The notes below the pieces were generated by a model. It was not told the DNA's origin. It saw only the letters and a list, made by a program, of their open reading frames with translations, and ran no database searches. From Schlegelella aquatica (lineage in GTDB: Bacteria; Pseudomonadota; Gammaproteobacteria; Burkholderiales; Burkholderiaceae_C): a stretch of DNA of 64,000 nucleotides. This document shows positions 1-11,403 of the stretch, piece after piece (positions within the stretch are counted from its first letter, which is position 1; each line of letters begins with the position of its first letter). The position numbers were made by a program, and so were the translations under genes. Location of the stretch: assembly GCF_026013905.1 (NCBI RefSeq), contig NZ_CP110257.1, forward strand, positions 1-64,000. Reading direction: 5' to 3'.

Positions 1-15
1 GCGCGAGCAGCCCGC

Positions 16-150
16 TCAGACGGACAGGCGCTTGCGGCCCTTGGCGCGGCGCGCGTTGATGACCTTGCGGCCACCGCGCGTCTTCATGCGGACCAGGAAG
101 CCGTGCGTGCGGGCGCGACGAACCTTGGAAGGTTGATAGGTGCGTTTCAT
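16..150 (-). CDS. rpmH: 50S ribosomal protein L34
   Basis: This is the 44-residue basic protein L34 of the large ribosomal subunit. It begins [12 protein letters not shown] and ends KGRKRLSV, the usual full length and ends for the family. A longer in-frame reading to position 240 exists but adds a non-conserved leader, so the ATG at 150 is chosen. It is transcribed away from dnaA, as at most proteobacterial origins. rnpA would be expected next on the minus strand, beyond the left edge; nothing of it is visible. Confidence 0.97.
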   Translation of the reverse strand: MKRTYQPSKVRRARTHGFLVRMKTRGGRKVINARRAKGRKRLSV

Positions 151-500
151 GATGAGTCCAGTCCTTGAGGGCCGCGGGCGCGACGGGCGCCGCGGCGATG
201 CCCATGTGCCGGGCGCCGGTTGGCCGGCCACCCAAAGCAAAGCCCGCGACCTGTGCGCAGGGCCGCCGCACCGTCACCCGGCGGCCCCACCCAGGGCGGG
301 CTGATCGCCCGGAAAGCCAAGGGCTATCCGGGAAACCCTCTATTACAGCAAAACCCTCTCCCCCGGTCAACGAAAAGCCCTGAATTCGGCCCCCCTCGCC
401 GCCGAGGCGCGCGGTCGTGCGAACTGTGGATAACTCGCTTGCCGAGCCCCCGGCGAGGGGTAGAATCGCCCGGCTCCAGAAGAAGATTTCCACAAGACGA
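151..500. other. rpmH-dnaA divergent intergenic region
   Basis: These 350 bases separate divergent rpmH and dnaA and must carry both promoters. No gene is supported here. The part from about 335 to 440 is less GC-rich than its surroundings and contains a perfect DnaA box (listed separately). No clear -35/-10 pair stands out. An in-frame ATG for dnaA at 417 lies here, but the extra 28 residues are not conserved in DnaA. Confidence 0.6.
425..433 (-). promoter_or_regulatory. DnaA box upstream of dnaA
   Basis: The bases tgtggataa are the exact complement of the consensus DnaA box TTATCCACA. The site lies 68 bases upstream of the dnaA start at 501. In many bacteria such a box lets DnaA repress its own gene. 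It may also be part of a split origin together with the boxes between dnaA and dnaN. Confidence 0.7.
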
Positions 501-1952
501 ATGAGCCCCGACCTGTGGCAGCGGTGCTGCGAACGACTCGCCGCCGAGATGCCCGAACAGCAATTCAACACCTGGATCCGCCCCTTGCCGCCCGGCGTCG
601 TCTCGGACGCCGAGCACGGGCCGGTCGTGTCGGTGCGGGTGCCCAACCGCTTCAAGCTCGACTGGATCCGCCATCAGTACGCGCCGCGCATCGAGTCGGT
701 GCTGGCGGATCTGGCGGGCCGCCCGGTGCGCCTGGAGCTCTCGCTCGCCCCGCGCGAGGCGACCCCCGCCCGCCCGGCCCCCTCGGGCAGCACGCCGCAG
801 CCCGGGCTGCAGGGCCTCGCGCTGCACCAGCCCGCCGCTTCGGCGGCCGCGGCCCCTGGGGCGCCCTTCGCGCCGGCGGCGGTGTCGGCCCCGGCTGCGG
901 CGCGCACCGCGGCCGAGCCCAACGCCTACACCCGCAGCCGGCTCAACCCGAGCCTCACCTTCGACACCCTGGTGCCCGGGCGCGCCAACCAGATGGCGCG
1001 CACCGCGGCGCTGCACGTCGCGGGCGCCCCGGGGCAGATGTACAACCCGCTCTTCATCTACGGCGGTGTCGGCCTGGGCAAGACGCACCTGATCCACGCG
1101 GTGGGCAACGCGCTGCTGGCCGACCGGCCGGACGCGCGCGTGCTCTACCTGCACGCCGAGCAGTTCATCTCCGACGTCGTCAAGAACTACCAGCGCAAGA
1201 CCTTCGACGAGCTCAAGGCCAAGTACCACCAGCTCGACCTGCTGCTGATCGACGACGTGCAGTTCTTCGCCGGCAAGGACCGCACGCAGGAGGAGTTCTT
1301 CAACGCCTTCGAGGCGCTCCTGGCCAAACGCGCGCACATCATCATGACCAGCGACACCTACCCCAAGGGGTTGGTGGACATCGACGAGCGCCTGACCAGC
1401 CGCTTCGACTCGGGGCTGACGGTGGCGATCGAGCCGCCCGAGCTCGAGATGCGCGTGGCCATCCTCATCAAGAAGGCCGAGGCCGAGGGCGCGCAGATGC
1501 CCGAGGACGTGGCCTTCTTCGTCGCCAAGAACGTGCGCGCCAACGTGCGCGAACTCGAAGGCGCACTGCGCAAGATCCTGGCTTATTCACGGTTTTCCCA
1601 CAAGGAAATCAACATCCAGCTCGCCCGTGAGGCGCTCAAGGATCTGCTGTCGATCCAGAACCGCCAGATCTCGGTGGAGAACATCCAGAAGACGGTGGCC
1701 GACTTCTACAAGATCAAGGTCGCCGACATGTACTCGAAGAAGCGCCCGGCCTCGATCGCGCGGCCGCGCCAGATCGCGATGTACCTGGCCAAGGAGCTGA
1801 CGCAAAAGAGCCTGCCGGAGATCGGCGAGCTCTTCGGCGGGCGCGACCACACGACGGTGCTGCATGCCGTGCGCAAGATCGGCGGGGAGAGGACCAAGAA
1901 CACCGAACTGAACCAGCAACTGCACGTGCTGGAGCAGACCCTCAAGGGCTGA
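501..1952 (+). CDS. dnaA: chromosomal replication initiator protein DnaA
   Basis: DnaA (483 residues) binds DnaA boxes, opens the origin and recruits the helicase. The N-terminal domain starts [20 protein letters not shown] low-complexity Ala/Pro linker covers about residues 85-145. The AAA+ core has Walker [10 protein letters not shown] near residue 191 and Walker [11 protein letters not shown]. The C-terminal DNA-binding signature [14 protein letters not shown] is near residue 450. The ATG at 501 is preferred over 417 because domain I begins there. dnaN follows after a 315-bp gap that contains further box-like sites. Confidence 0.98.
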   Translation: MSPDLWQRCCERLAAEMPEQQFNTWIRPLPPGVVSDAEHGPVVSVRVPNRFKLDWIRHQYAPRIESVLADLAGRPVRLELSLAPREATPARPAPSGSTPQPGLQGLALHQPAASAAAAPGAPFAPAAVSAPAAARTAAEPNAYTRSRLNPSLTFDTLVPGRANQMARTAALHVAGAPGQMYNPLFIYGGVGLGKTHLIHAVGNALLADRPDARVLYLHAEQFISDVVKNYQRKTFDELKAKYHQLDLLLIDDVQFFAGKDRTQEEFFNAFEALLAKRAHIIMTSDTYPKGLVDIDERLTSRFDSGLTVAIEPPELEMRVAILIKKAEAEGAQMPEDVAFFVAKNVRANVRELEGALRKILAYSRFSHKEINIQLAREALKDLLSIQNRQISVENIQKTVADFYKIKVADMYSKKRPASIARPRQIAMYLAKELTQKSLPEIGELFGGRDHTTVLHAVRKIGGERTKNTELNQQLHVLEQTLKG

Positions 1953-2267
1953 GCATTTCCGACTGACCACCCGCGCCGGGCACCGCCCGGCGGCCCCCCA
2001 CGTGGCCTCGGCCGGGCGCTTTTCGCTCGCCAGCCACGAAGGGCCGAATGCGGTCAAGTGACAAACCTGGGGACAATTTCAGAACAACATGCCGGCTGTC
2101 CACAGCGAAAGCGCGAGAACCGAAGTTGTTGTGTGTCGTCCCTCACGACAACCCTGTCGACGTTCACATGGTTGTCACGCAGCTAAATCGTTGAACGCAC
2201 AAGACAAAATAGCGTTTTCCACACCCAACTGGCCGCTCTACCACGGCTACCAATTCAAGAGGTTGAC
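1953..2267. other. candidate oriC between dnaA and dnaN
   Basis: This gap is noticeably richer in A+T from about 2040 than the flanking genes. It carries DnaA-box-like nonamers, ttttccaca at 2215-2223 and ctgtccaca at 2096-2104, plus weaker ones. The dnaA-dnaN gap is a usual oriC site. A GC-rich inverted repeat (cgccgggc, three-base loop, gcccggcg) at 1974-1992, followed downstream by gcgctttt, may end the dnaA transcript. Firm assignment would need a GC-skew plot of the whole chromosome. No gene is supported here. Confidence 0.55.
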
Positions 2268-3374
2268 ATGATTGTGTTGAAAGCACCCCAGGAAAAAGTG
2301 CTCGGCGCACTGCAGGCGGTCTCCGGCATCGTCGAACGCCGGCACACCCTGCCCATCCTGGCGAACGTGTTGATCCGCAAGACGGGGGCCCAGGTAGAGT
2401 TCACGACCAGCGACCTGGAGATCCAGGTGCGCACCACGGTGGAGTTCGAAGGCGACGCCGGCAACTTCAACACCTCGGTCGGCGCGCGCAAGCTCATCGA
2501 CATCCTGCGCGCGCTGCCTGCCGACCAGACGGTGAGCCTCACCGCCAACCAGAACAAGCTGACGCTGCAAGGCGGCAAGAGCCGGTTCACGCTGCAAACG
2601 CTGCCGGCCGAGGACTTTCCGCTCGTGCAGGAGGCGGCGGACTTCGGCCCGACCTTCAGCGTGCCGCAGAAGACGCTCAAGAGCCTGATCGGTCAGGTGC
2701 ACTTCGCGATGGCGGTGCACGACATCCGCTATTACCTGAACGGCATCCTGTTCGTGGCCGAAGGCAAGCAGCTGACCCTGGTGGCCACCGACGGTCACCG
2801 ACTCGCGCTGGCGAGTGCGACACTGGACGTGGAGATGCCGCGTCAGGAGGTGATCCTGCCCCGCAAGACGGTGCTGGAGCTGCAGCGCCTGCTCAAGGAC
2901 GAGGACACCCCGATCGAGATGCGCTTTGCCGGTAACCAGGCCAAGTTCACCTTCAGCGGGATGGAGTTCGTCACCAAGCTGGTCGAGGGCAAGTTCCCCG
3001 ACTACAACCGCGTGATCCCGAAGAACCACAGGAACAGCGTCACGCTCGGCCGTGCGCCGCTCTTGGCGAGCCTGCAGCGCGCGGCCATCCTGACGAGCGA
3101 GAAGTTCAAGGGCGTGCGGCTCAACTTCGAGCCCGGGCTGCTGCGCATCGTCTCCAGCAATGCCGAGCAGGAGGAGGCCAAGGAAGAGCTGGAGATCGAC
3201 TACACCGGCGAGCCGATCGAAATCGGCTTCAACGTCACGTACCTGGTCGATGCGCTGGCGAACATGAGCCAGGAGATGGTCAAGATCGAACTGCAGGACC
3301 CGAACAGCTCTGCGCTCATGACCATTCCCGAGCACGCCGGCTTCAAGTACGTGGTGATGCCGATGAGGATTTGA
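2268..3374 (+). CDS. dnaN: DNA polymerase III subunit beta (sliding clamp)
   Basis: This 368-residue protein is the full-length beta clamp, which encircles DNA and tethers polymerase III. It opens MIVLKAPQEKVLGALQ with the early motif VERRHTLPILANVL, and ends in the typical YVVMPMRI. An AAGAGG ribosome-binding site lies just before the ATG. It sits between dnaA and gyrB as in most proteobacteria. No anomaly was seen. Confidence 0.98.
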   Translation: MIVLKAPQEKVLGALQAVSGIVERRHTLPILANVLIRKTGAQVEFTTSDLEIQVRTTVEFEGDAGNFNTSVGARKLIDILRALPADQTVSLTANQNKLTLQGGKSRFTLQTLPAEDFPLVQEAADFGPTFSVPQKTLKSLIGQVHFAMAVHDIRYYLNGILFVAEGKQLTLVATDGHRLALASATLDVEMPRQEVILPRKTVLELQRLLKDEDTPIEMRFAGNQAKFTFSGMEFVTKLVEGKFPDYNRVIPKNHRNSVTLGRAPLLASLQRAAILTSEKFKGVRLNFEPGLLRIVSSNAEQEEAKEELEIDYTGEPIEIGFNVTYLVDALANMSQEMVKIELQDPNSSALMTIPEHAGFKYVVMPMRI

Positions 3375-3475
3375 ACGGGCCGCCCCCGACACGGGCAGGC
3401 ACCTGCCGACGCGGGCCCTACGGTCCGCTCGAGCGTTTTGTAGCGCCGCCGCGGCGATCCCGCGCGCGGCCGTGA

Positions 3476-5986
<2,511 letters not shown>

Positions 5987-6156
5987 GGACGTTCAGGCAC
6001 CGCAGGTCGAGAACGCAGTTGCGACTCTCGCCTGCGTGCCAGGTGGGCTCCTGGCAAAGAGCGCAAGAACGTGCGCGAGCGGCGGCCGGGTTACCGCGCG
6101 GTTACCCTTCTAGACTGGGCGGATCGCCTCTTGACGCGCTGTCATGCGCACCCGCC

Positions 6157-7272
6157 ATGGATGTCACGGATCGCACTTCGCTCGCCGCGCAGCGTCAAAC
6201 GCGGCAATTGGCCTTCGTGCAAGGGGGCGGGCAGTTGCGGCTCGGTTCGCTGGAGGGGCTGCCCTGGCGGGCGGCGGACTTGCAGGGGCTTCGCGGCGAC
6301 GAGCCCTGGGTGGTGCAGCGGTACGACGGGGGGCTCACGGCCGAGGTGTATGTCCTGCACGATGGCGCGCGGCGGTGGACGCTCAAGCGGGCGCGTCGGC
6401 CCGCCCGGGTGCGCAACGTGGATGGCCAGACCTCGTTCCTCAACGAGGTGCAGCGGCGCGTGGATCTGGAGCGGTTGAAGCGGCAGCCGGGCGGTCCGGA
6501 GCGCTGGCGGGCGATCGTGGACACGCGGTATGCGTCGTTCCGAGAGGGGTTGATCGTCTCGCCGTGGATCGACGGGGAGCCGGTGGCACAGTGGGGGCCG
6601 CGGCAGATCGGGCAGTTGCTCGAGGCGGCCTGTCAGCTGTGGTGCGAGGGCTTGTTCGAATGGGACTACTCGCCGGGCAACATGCTGGACGACGGCCGGC
6701 AGGTGTGGCTCTTCGACTTCGGTTACCTGTATGCCTTCGATCCGCGGCGGCAGTTCAACACCGCCGGTCGCGGCGATGACCAGCCGATGTTCCATCCGGC
6801 CGAGCGATTCGAGACGCGGGCGTTTTCGGCGTGGCTGCTGCAGGTGCAGGCGCGCGACGGCGAGGCGGCGGCGCTCGCGGCTTTCCGGCTGGAAAAGGAG
6901 ATCGCGCTGGACGCGTACGGCCGCATGCGGGCGACGATCGCCTCGCGGGGGGCGTGCGCGCAGGTGCTCGACTGGCTGGACGGCGTGCAGGCGCGGTGGC
7001 GCCAGGCGCTGCGCGGCGGCGACGCGCAGGCGCTCTTTCTGGCCGAGTCGTGGCGCTCGCATCTGCTGGACGTGGACGACGATCTGAGCGGACAGTCGTG
7101 CACGCCGCTGACGCTGCAGCGCCTGGCTTGGCTGTGCGAGGCGGTGGAGCAGCGCCACGCCGACCTGCGGGCCGCGGGTGCCTTGTTCTGGGGCGACGAG
7201 CACAAGAGCCGCGCACGCTTGGCGCAGGAGCTGGCCGAGCGGCACGCGCGGGCGCTCGCGTATCAGCTGTAG
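6157..7272 (+). CDS. kinase-fold protein of unknown substrate
   Basis: This 371-residue protein has the hallmarks of the protein-kinase/aminoglycoside-phosphotransferase fold. A candidate ATP-binding lysine is K77 (WTLKRAR). A catalytic-loop-like DYSPGN spans residues 170-175, and a metal-binding DFG follows at 187-189. The spacing resembles small lipopolysaccharide or sugar kinases rather than Ser/Thr kinases, but the substrate cannot be read from sequence. No signal peptide or membrane span is seen. The start at 6157 is chosen because upstream in-frame sequence lies inside gyrB. It converges with the histidine kinase gene. Confidence 0.7.
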   Translation: MDVTDRTSLAAQRQTRQLAFVQGGGQLRLGSLEGLPWRAADLQGLRGDEPWVVQRYDGGLTAEVYVLHDGARRWTLKRARRPARVRNVDGQTSFLNEVQRRVDLERLKRQPGGPERWRAIVDTRYASFREGLIVSPWIDGEPVAQWGPRQIGQLLEAACQLWCEGLFEWDYSPGNMLDDGRQVWLFDFGYLYAFDPRRQFNTAGRGDDQPMFHPAERFETRAFSAWLLQVQARDGEAAALAAFRLEKEIALDAYGRMRATIASRGACAQVLDWLDGVQARWRQALRGGDAQALFLAESWRSHLLDVDDDLSGQSCTPLTLQRLAWLCEAVEQRHADLRAAGALFWGDEHKSRARLAQELAERHARALAYQL

Positions 7273-7283
7273 CGCGCGACGCT

Positions 7284-9425
7284 TCAGCCGACGTGCATGC
7301 GCCAGCCGCGCACGTTGGCGATCACGGCGAGCAGTTCGGCCGGCTCGACCGGCTTGGCCACGTGCATCTGGAAGCCCTGCGACAGCGCTTTCATGCGGTC
7401 TTCCACCCGCGCGTAGGCGGTGAGCGCGACGGCGGGCACGGGCGGCTTGCCGGCGGCGCGCTCTTCGTTGCGCAGGGCTTCGATGAACTGGTAGCCGTCG
7501 CGGCCGGGCATGCCGATGTCGCTGACGATCACATCGAACGGCAGTCCGCGCGCGAGCACGAGGCCGTCGTCGGCCGAGGCGGCGCTTTCGACCTCGGCGC
7601 CGGCCGCGGCGATGACGGCGGCCAGCAGGTCGCGCGCGTCCTCGTCGTCCTCGACGAGCAGCACGCGGCAGCCCTCGAGCGAGAACTTGCGCAGCTCGCC
7701 GGCGGGCACGGTGCTCTGCGCGGTGGGATGCACGCGGGCGGCCGGCGCGCTTTCGGCGCGCAGCGGTGCCAGCGGCAGGTGGATGTGGAACGTGGCGCCC
7801 TGGCCGAGGCCCGCGCTTTCGGCGCCGACGGTGCCGCCGTGCATCTCGACCAGTTGTCGCACGATGGCCAAGCCGAGCCCCAGGCCGCCGTGGTAGCGGG
7901 TGGTGCCGGCGTCGGCCTGGCTGAAGCGCTCGAAGATGCGGGGCAGGAACTCGGGCTCGATGCCCGCGCCGTTGTCTTGCACGACGATCTCGATGTGCGA
8001 GTTGACGCGCTGCACCGTCACCTGCACGCGCCCGCCCTTGGGCGTGAACTTGACGGCGTTGGAGACGAGGTTCCAGACGATTTGCTGCAGGCGTTCGGGG
8101 TCGCCCGAGATCGGGCCGGCGCGCGGATCGATCAGCAGTTGCAGCCGGATGTCCTTGGCGATGGCGGCCGGGCGCACGGCGTCGACGGCCGCCTCGATGG
8201 CCTGGGCGGGGTTGAACACCTGCACGTTCAGGCGCAGCTTGCCGCTGGCGATGCGCGAGATGTCGAGCAGGTCCTCGACGATCTGCGCCTGGGCGCGGGC
8301 GTTGCGATCGATGGTCTGCACGGCCCGCTCGACCATGTCGGCCGGCAGTTTGCCGCTGGCGAGCATCTTGGTCCACCCGAGGATGGAGGTCAGCGGCGTG
8401 CGCAGCTCGTGCGAGACGGTGGCGAGGAACTGATCCTTCAGGCGGTTGGCTTCCTGGGCCTGGCGGTACAGCCGTTCCTTCTCGGCGGCTTCCTGCTCGG
8501 CGCGGGCGCGCGCTTGCTGGGCCTCCTCGAGCAGTCGCGCCTTGTGCAGGCCCAGCGCTGCTTGGGCGGCCAGGGTTTCGACCACGCGCTCGTGTTCCTC
8601 GGTGAACACGCCGGGCGCGCAGTGGCCGAAGAACAGCCCGCCCACCACCGTGCCGTCGCCCAGCTTGACCGGCACGGCGAGGTAGCTGCGCACCGGCAGA
8701 TGGCCGGGGGGCAGGCCGTGGTGGGGGCCCATCTGGCCGTAGCGCGGGTCTTGCAGCACGTCGGCGCAGCGCACGGTGCCCTCGCCGCGGAACGTGGGCG
8801 CGAACAGCGGGGTGCTGCGCGGCATCTCGAAACCGGCGAAGGCCTCGCGTGGGGCGCCCGAGAGCGTGTAGAGCATGTAGCCGTCGCCGGGCGCATCGTG
8901 CACGTTGTAGAAGAACGCGCCGAACTCGGCGCCGGTGAGCTCGGTGGCCGCGTCGGTGATCGCCTGCACCATCTGCTCGAGCTGCATTTCCTGCAGGATG
9001 ATCATGCCCAGGCGGTGCAGCGCGTCGCGTTCGGCTTCCTGGCGTTTGCGGGCCGAGATGTCCTGCACCTCGATGACGGTGCCCACCACCTTGCCGTCGC
9101 GCCGGATGGGGCTGGCGGTGAACGCGACCGGGTAGAAATGCCCGTCCTTGTGCACGAACACTTCCTCGCCCTGCTGCTGGTTGTCGGCCGGCGCGGCGCG
9201 GTCGATCGGGCATTCCTCGATCGGGTAGTACGAGCCGTCGGGCCGATGGTGGTGAACGAACTCGTGCAAGGGGCGGCCCTGCACTTCGTCCAGCGTGTAG
9301 CCGGTCAGCAGCTCCGCCGAGCGGTTCATGTAGACGCAGTGCTGGCGGGCATCCATCACGAACAGCGCCACGGTGGCGTTTTCGCAGACGTCTTGCAGCG
9401 GGTTCAGAGGCGAGCTGAAAGGCAT
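7284..9425 (-). CDS. hybrid sensor histidine kinase/response regulator (PAS-GAF-HisKA-HATPase-REC)
   Basis: This 713-residue protein has a PAS domain (about residues 5-125), a GAF domain (about 135-295), a short coiled coil, and HisKA with H339 in VSHELRTPLTS. HATPase motifs DNGAGIEPEF and GGLGLGLAIV follow. A C-terminal receiver domain has acidic VEDDED and phospho-acceptor D636 in SDIGMPG. There is no transmembrane segment, so it should sense a cytoplasmic or diffusible cue. No partner regulator gene is adjacent, so the output is unknown. It converges with the kinase-fold gene. Confidence 0.9.
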   Translation of the reverse strand: MPFSSPLNPLQDVCENATVALFVMDARQHCVYMNRSAELLTGYTLDEVQGRPLHEFVHHHRPDGSYYPIEECPIDRAAPADNQQQGEEVFVHKDGHFYPVAFTASPIRRDGKVVGTVIEVQDISARKRQEAERDALHRLGMIILQEMQLEQMVQAITDAATELTGAEFGAFFYNVHDAPGDGYMLYTLSGAPREAFAGFEMPRSTPLFAPTFRGEGTVRCADVLQDPRYGQMGPHHGLPPGHLPVRSYLAVPVKLGDGTVVGGLFFGHCAPGVFTEEHERVVETLAAQAALGLHKARLLEEAQQARARAEQEAAEKERLYRQAQEANRLKDQFLATVSHELRTPLTSILGWTKMLASGKLPADMVERAVQTIDRNARAQAQIVEDLLDISRIASGKLRLNVQVFNPAQAIEAAVDAVRPAAIAKDIRLQLLIDPRAGPISGDPERLQQIVWNLVSNAVKFTPKGGRVQVTVQRVNSHIEIVVQDNGAGIEPEFLPRIFERFSQADAGTTRYHGGLGLGLAIVRQLVEMHGGTVGAESAGLGQGATFHIHLPLAPLRAESAPAARVHPTAQSTVPAGELRKFSLEGCRVLLVEDDEDARDLLAAVIAAAGAEVESAASADDGLVLARGLPFDVIVSDIGMPGRDGYQFIEALRNEERAAGKPPVPAVALTAYARVEDRMKALSQGFQMHVAKPVEPAELLAVIANVRGWRMHVG

Positions 9426-9594
9426 GGGGGCGTCACGGACCTGCGCCGCCGGCCCGCGCCGGGCGGCGGAGACCGAGCGATGTTACGCCGGTCGGCGCAC
9501 CGGTGCGTAACCGGCCGCCGCCGGCACGAAAGCCCGCATGAAAAGGCCCGGCATGCGGCGCACTGCCCGCAGCGCCGACCGCGGCCTGCGGCGG

Positions 9595-10233
9595 CTAGCG
9601 CCAGCGCAGCAGCAGCGGCCCGGCCCCGGCGCCTACGGCGATGGCCAGCGCGATGCCCAGCGTGTACCACACCGCCACGAAGGCGGGCGAGCCCTCGGTG
9701 CACGCGACCGCATAGCCGGCCGCGGCGGCGGCCCCGGCCCACAGCCCGGCGGCGGCGCCGGCCTGCGCCAGCCGCGTGGGCGCGAAGCGGCGCAGCACCG
9801 CCAGCGCCAGCGCCAGCAGCGGCAGCGCCAGCCCCACGATGGCCACCGGGCACAGCGCCCAGGAGTGACCGAGCACCCGCTCGGGCACCGAGCCGGCACC
9901 CGGCCCCACGAGCGAGGCCAGGCCCCAGGCCCCCATCGCGGCCGCCACGGCGATCGCCGCGCGCCACCAGCGCCGCGCATCGCCCAGCGGCGCGGCCAGG
10001 CGGGCGCTGGCGGCCACACCCAGCGCCAACAGTGCGCCCGCGTAGGCCAGCTTCATCCACGGGGCCGGCGAGTGCCACATCGGCGCCGGGATCGCCCCCC
10101 ACAGCGCGACGGCCACCGCCGCGGCGCCCAGGGCGGCGGCCACCGCCAGCGGCGCCAGCGCACGGCCCGGGCGCTGCAGGCGCGCGGGGCCCGCGCCGCG
10201 CGCCAGCCGATCGATCAGTTCCTCGGTGCTCAT
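9595..10233 (-). CDS. nrsF: NrsF/DUF1109 membrane anti-sigma factor
   Basis: This 212-residue protein has about six hydrophobic spans and a short cytoplasmic N-terminus (MSTEELIDRLARG), typical of DUF1109 (NrsF). In Caulobacter, NrsF holds the ECF factor SigF at the membrane and conserved cysteines take part in sensing. Here one cysteine lies in the C-terminal half (VACTEGSP) and another in WALCPVA, both near membrane boundaries. It starts 7 bases after the sigma-factor stop, so the two are translationally linked. It is the last gene of the bufferin-like operon. Confidence 0.85.
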   Translation of the reverse strand: MSTEELIDRLARGAGPARLQRPGRALAPLAVAAALGAAAVAVALWGAIPAPMWHSPAPWMKLAYAGALLALGVAASARLAAPLGDARRWWRAAIAVAAAMGAWGLASLVGPGAGSVPERVLGHSWALCPVAIVGLALPLLALALAVLRRFAPTRLAQAGAAAGLWAGAAAAAGYAVACTEGSPAFVAVWYTLGIALAIAVGAGAGPLLLRWR

Positions 10234-10240
10234 CGCGTCC

Positions 10241-10828
10241 TCACCTTCCTCGCTCTTTCACCCACGCGGCCAGCCGCTTCAACCCGCGGTGGACCTGCAC
10301 CTTGATCGCCGATTCGGTCGCGCCCGCGCGCAGGGCCGCCTCGGCCACCGAGAGCCCCTCGACCTTGGTCAGCACGATGGCCTGCCGCTGCGCCGGCGGC
10401 AGCCCGTCCATCAGGCGCGCCAGGTCGCGCTGGGCGGGCGACGCGTCCTCGGGGGCCGGCCAGGCGTCCTCGTCCAGCTCTTGCCACGAGACCTGCCGGC
10501 CGGACCGCCGCGCGTGGGCGCGCCAGGCATCGGCCAGCTTGTGGCGCGCGATGGCCAACGCCCAGGCCTCCACCGGCCAGGCCGGGTCGTAGCTGCCGCG
10601 CTTGAGGTGCAAGGCCAGCAAGGTCTCTTGCACCAGGTCTTCCGCCTCGTCGGCCGCCGGGCCCAGGCGCCGCCGAAAGTACCGCCGCAACCGGCCGGCC
10701 AGATGGGTGAGCGCCTGCCGGTAGGCCGCTTCGTCGCCGGCCTGCGCTTGCAGCCACCAGGCCCGCAGCGCGGGGTCGCCGTCGGCGGGGGGCATGTCGG
10801 CGGGCGGGTCGGGCGCGGGCTCGTCCAT
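10241..10828 (-). CDS. sigF: ECF RNA polymerase sigma factor, SigF-like
   Basis: This 195-residue sigma-70 family protein has region 2 (LRRYFRRRL, then AEDLVQETLLALH) and region 4 (LPPAQRQAIVLTKVEGLSVA followed by ATESAIKVQVHRGLKRL). It lacks regions 1 and 3, as ECF factors do. Pairing with a DUF1109 anti-sigma gene identifies it as the SigF type. It sits between the doxX-like gene and nrsF on the same strand. The site at 13501-13528, upstream of the first operon gene, matches the known SigF promoter. A feedback loop is therefore likely, by inference. Confidence 0.88.
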   Translation of the reverse strand: MDEPAPDPPADMPPADGDPALRAWWLQAQAGDEAAYRQALTHLAGRLRRYFRRRLGPAADEAEDLVQETLLALHLKRGSYDPAWPVEAWALAIARHKLADAWRAHARRSGRQVSWQELDEDAWPAPEDASPAQRDLARLMDGLPPAQRQAIVLTKVEGLSVAEAALRAGATESAIKVQVHRGLKRLAAWVKERGR

Positions 10829-10893
10829 CGTGCGCAGTGTGTGGCCGCCGCCGCCGTTCGACCAGAGGGCCCCGCCCGGACAGGCGCGCGCGG

Positions 10894-11403
10894 TCATCGC
10901 AGGCGCCTCGCGATCCACGCGTCCACCGACCAGCGGCCGGGCCCGCGGGCCATCAGCCCCAGCAACACCGCGGCCCACACGCCGTGGGTCGGGTAGGCGC
11001 CGGGATACACCCACAGCTGGATCACCACCGTCATGCCCAGCAGCCCCAGGGCGGCCAGCCGCGTGCCCAGCCCCAGCAGCACCAGGGCCGGCAGCAGGTG
11101 CTCGGCCCAGGCCGCCATCACGGCCCAGGTGTGCGGCTCCCACAGCGGCAGCCGGTACTCGTCGCGGAACAGGTCCACCGCCTGCGGCGCCAGCCGCGGC
11201 CAGCCCCATTGCAGGTGCGCTTCGACGAGGTCCAGCGCAAAGCCCTCCACCTTCGTCTGACCGGAGCGCCAGAACACCGCGGCGATCGAGAACCGGCCGA
11301 GCAGCGCAATGGCCGACTCCGGCAGCGCGGACCACAGGCGCTGCAGGCGCCGGTCCAGCGCCGCGGCCGTGCGGCGCCAGCGGCCGGTCGGCGCGGGCTT
11401 CAT
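10894..11403 (-). CDS. DoxX family membrane protein (bufferin operon partner)
   Basis: This 169-residue DoxX-family protein has four hydrophobic segments. The first includes LLGRFSIAAVFWRSGQTK, with the GR..A..F...G.TK pattern of the family, and the later ones include HLLPALVLLGLGTRLAAL and GVWAAVLLGLMA. Its ATG overlaps the DUF2063 stop as ATGA, so it is cotranslated. DoxX-type genes often end bufferin clusters. A redox or membrane role is likely, but the reaction is not known. The sigma-factor gene follows after 65 bases. Confidence 0.82.
   Translation of the reverse strand: MKPAPTGRWRRTAAALDRRLQRLWSALPESAIALLGRFSIAAVFWRSGQTKVEGFALDLVEAHLQWGWPRLAPQAVDLFRDEYRLPLWEPHTWAVMAAWAEHLLPALVLLGLGTRLAALGLLGMTVVIQLWVYPGAYPTHGVWAAVLLGLMARGPGRWSVDAWIARRLR

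Noticed and set aside
417..500. Upstream ATG for dnaA at 417
   Set aside because: The added 28 residues are not part of DnaA domain I and cover the DnaA box; the conserved protein begins at 501.
9507..9532. A second GTAACC...CGAA motif on the plus strand
   Set aside because: The spacer is 14, not 16 bases, and no plus-strand gene lies downstream.
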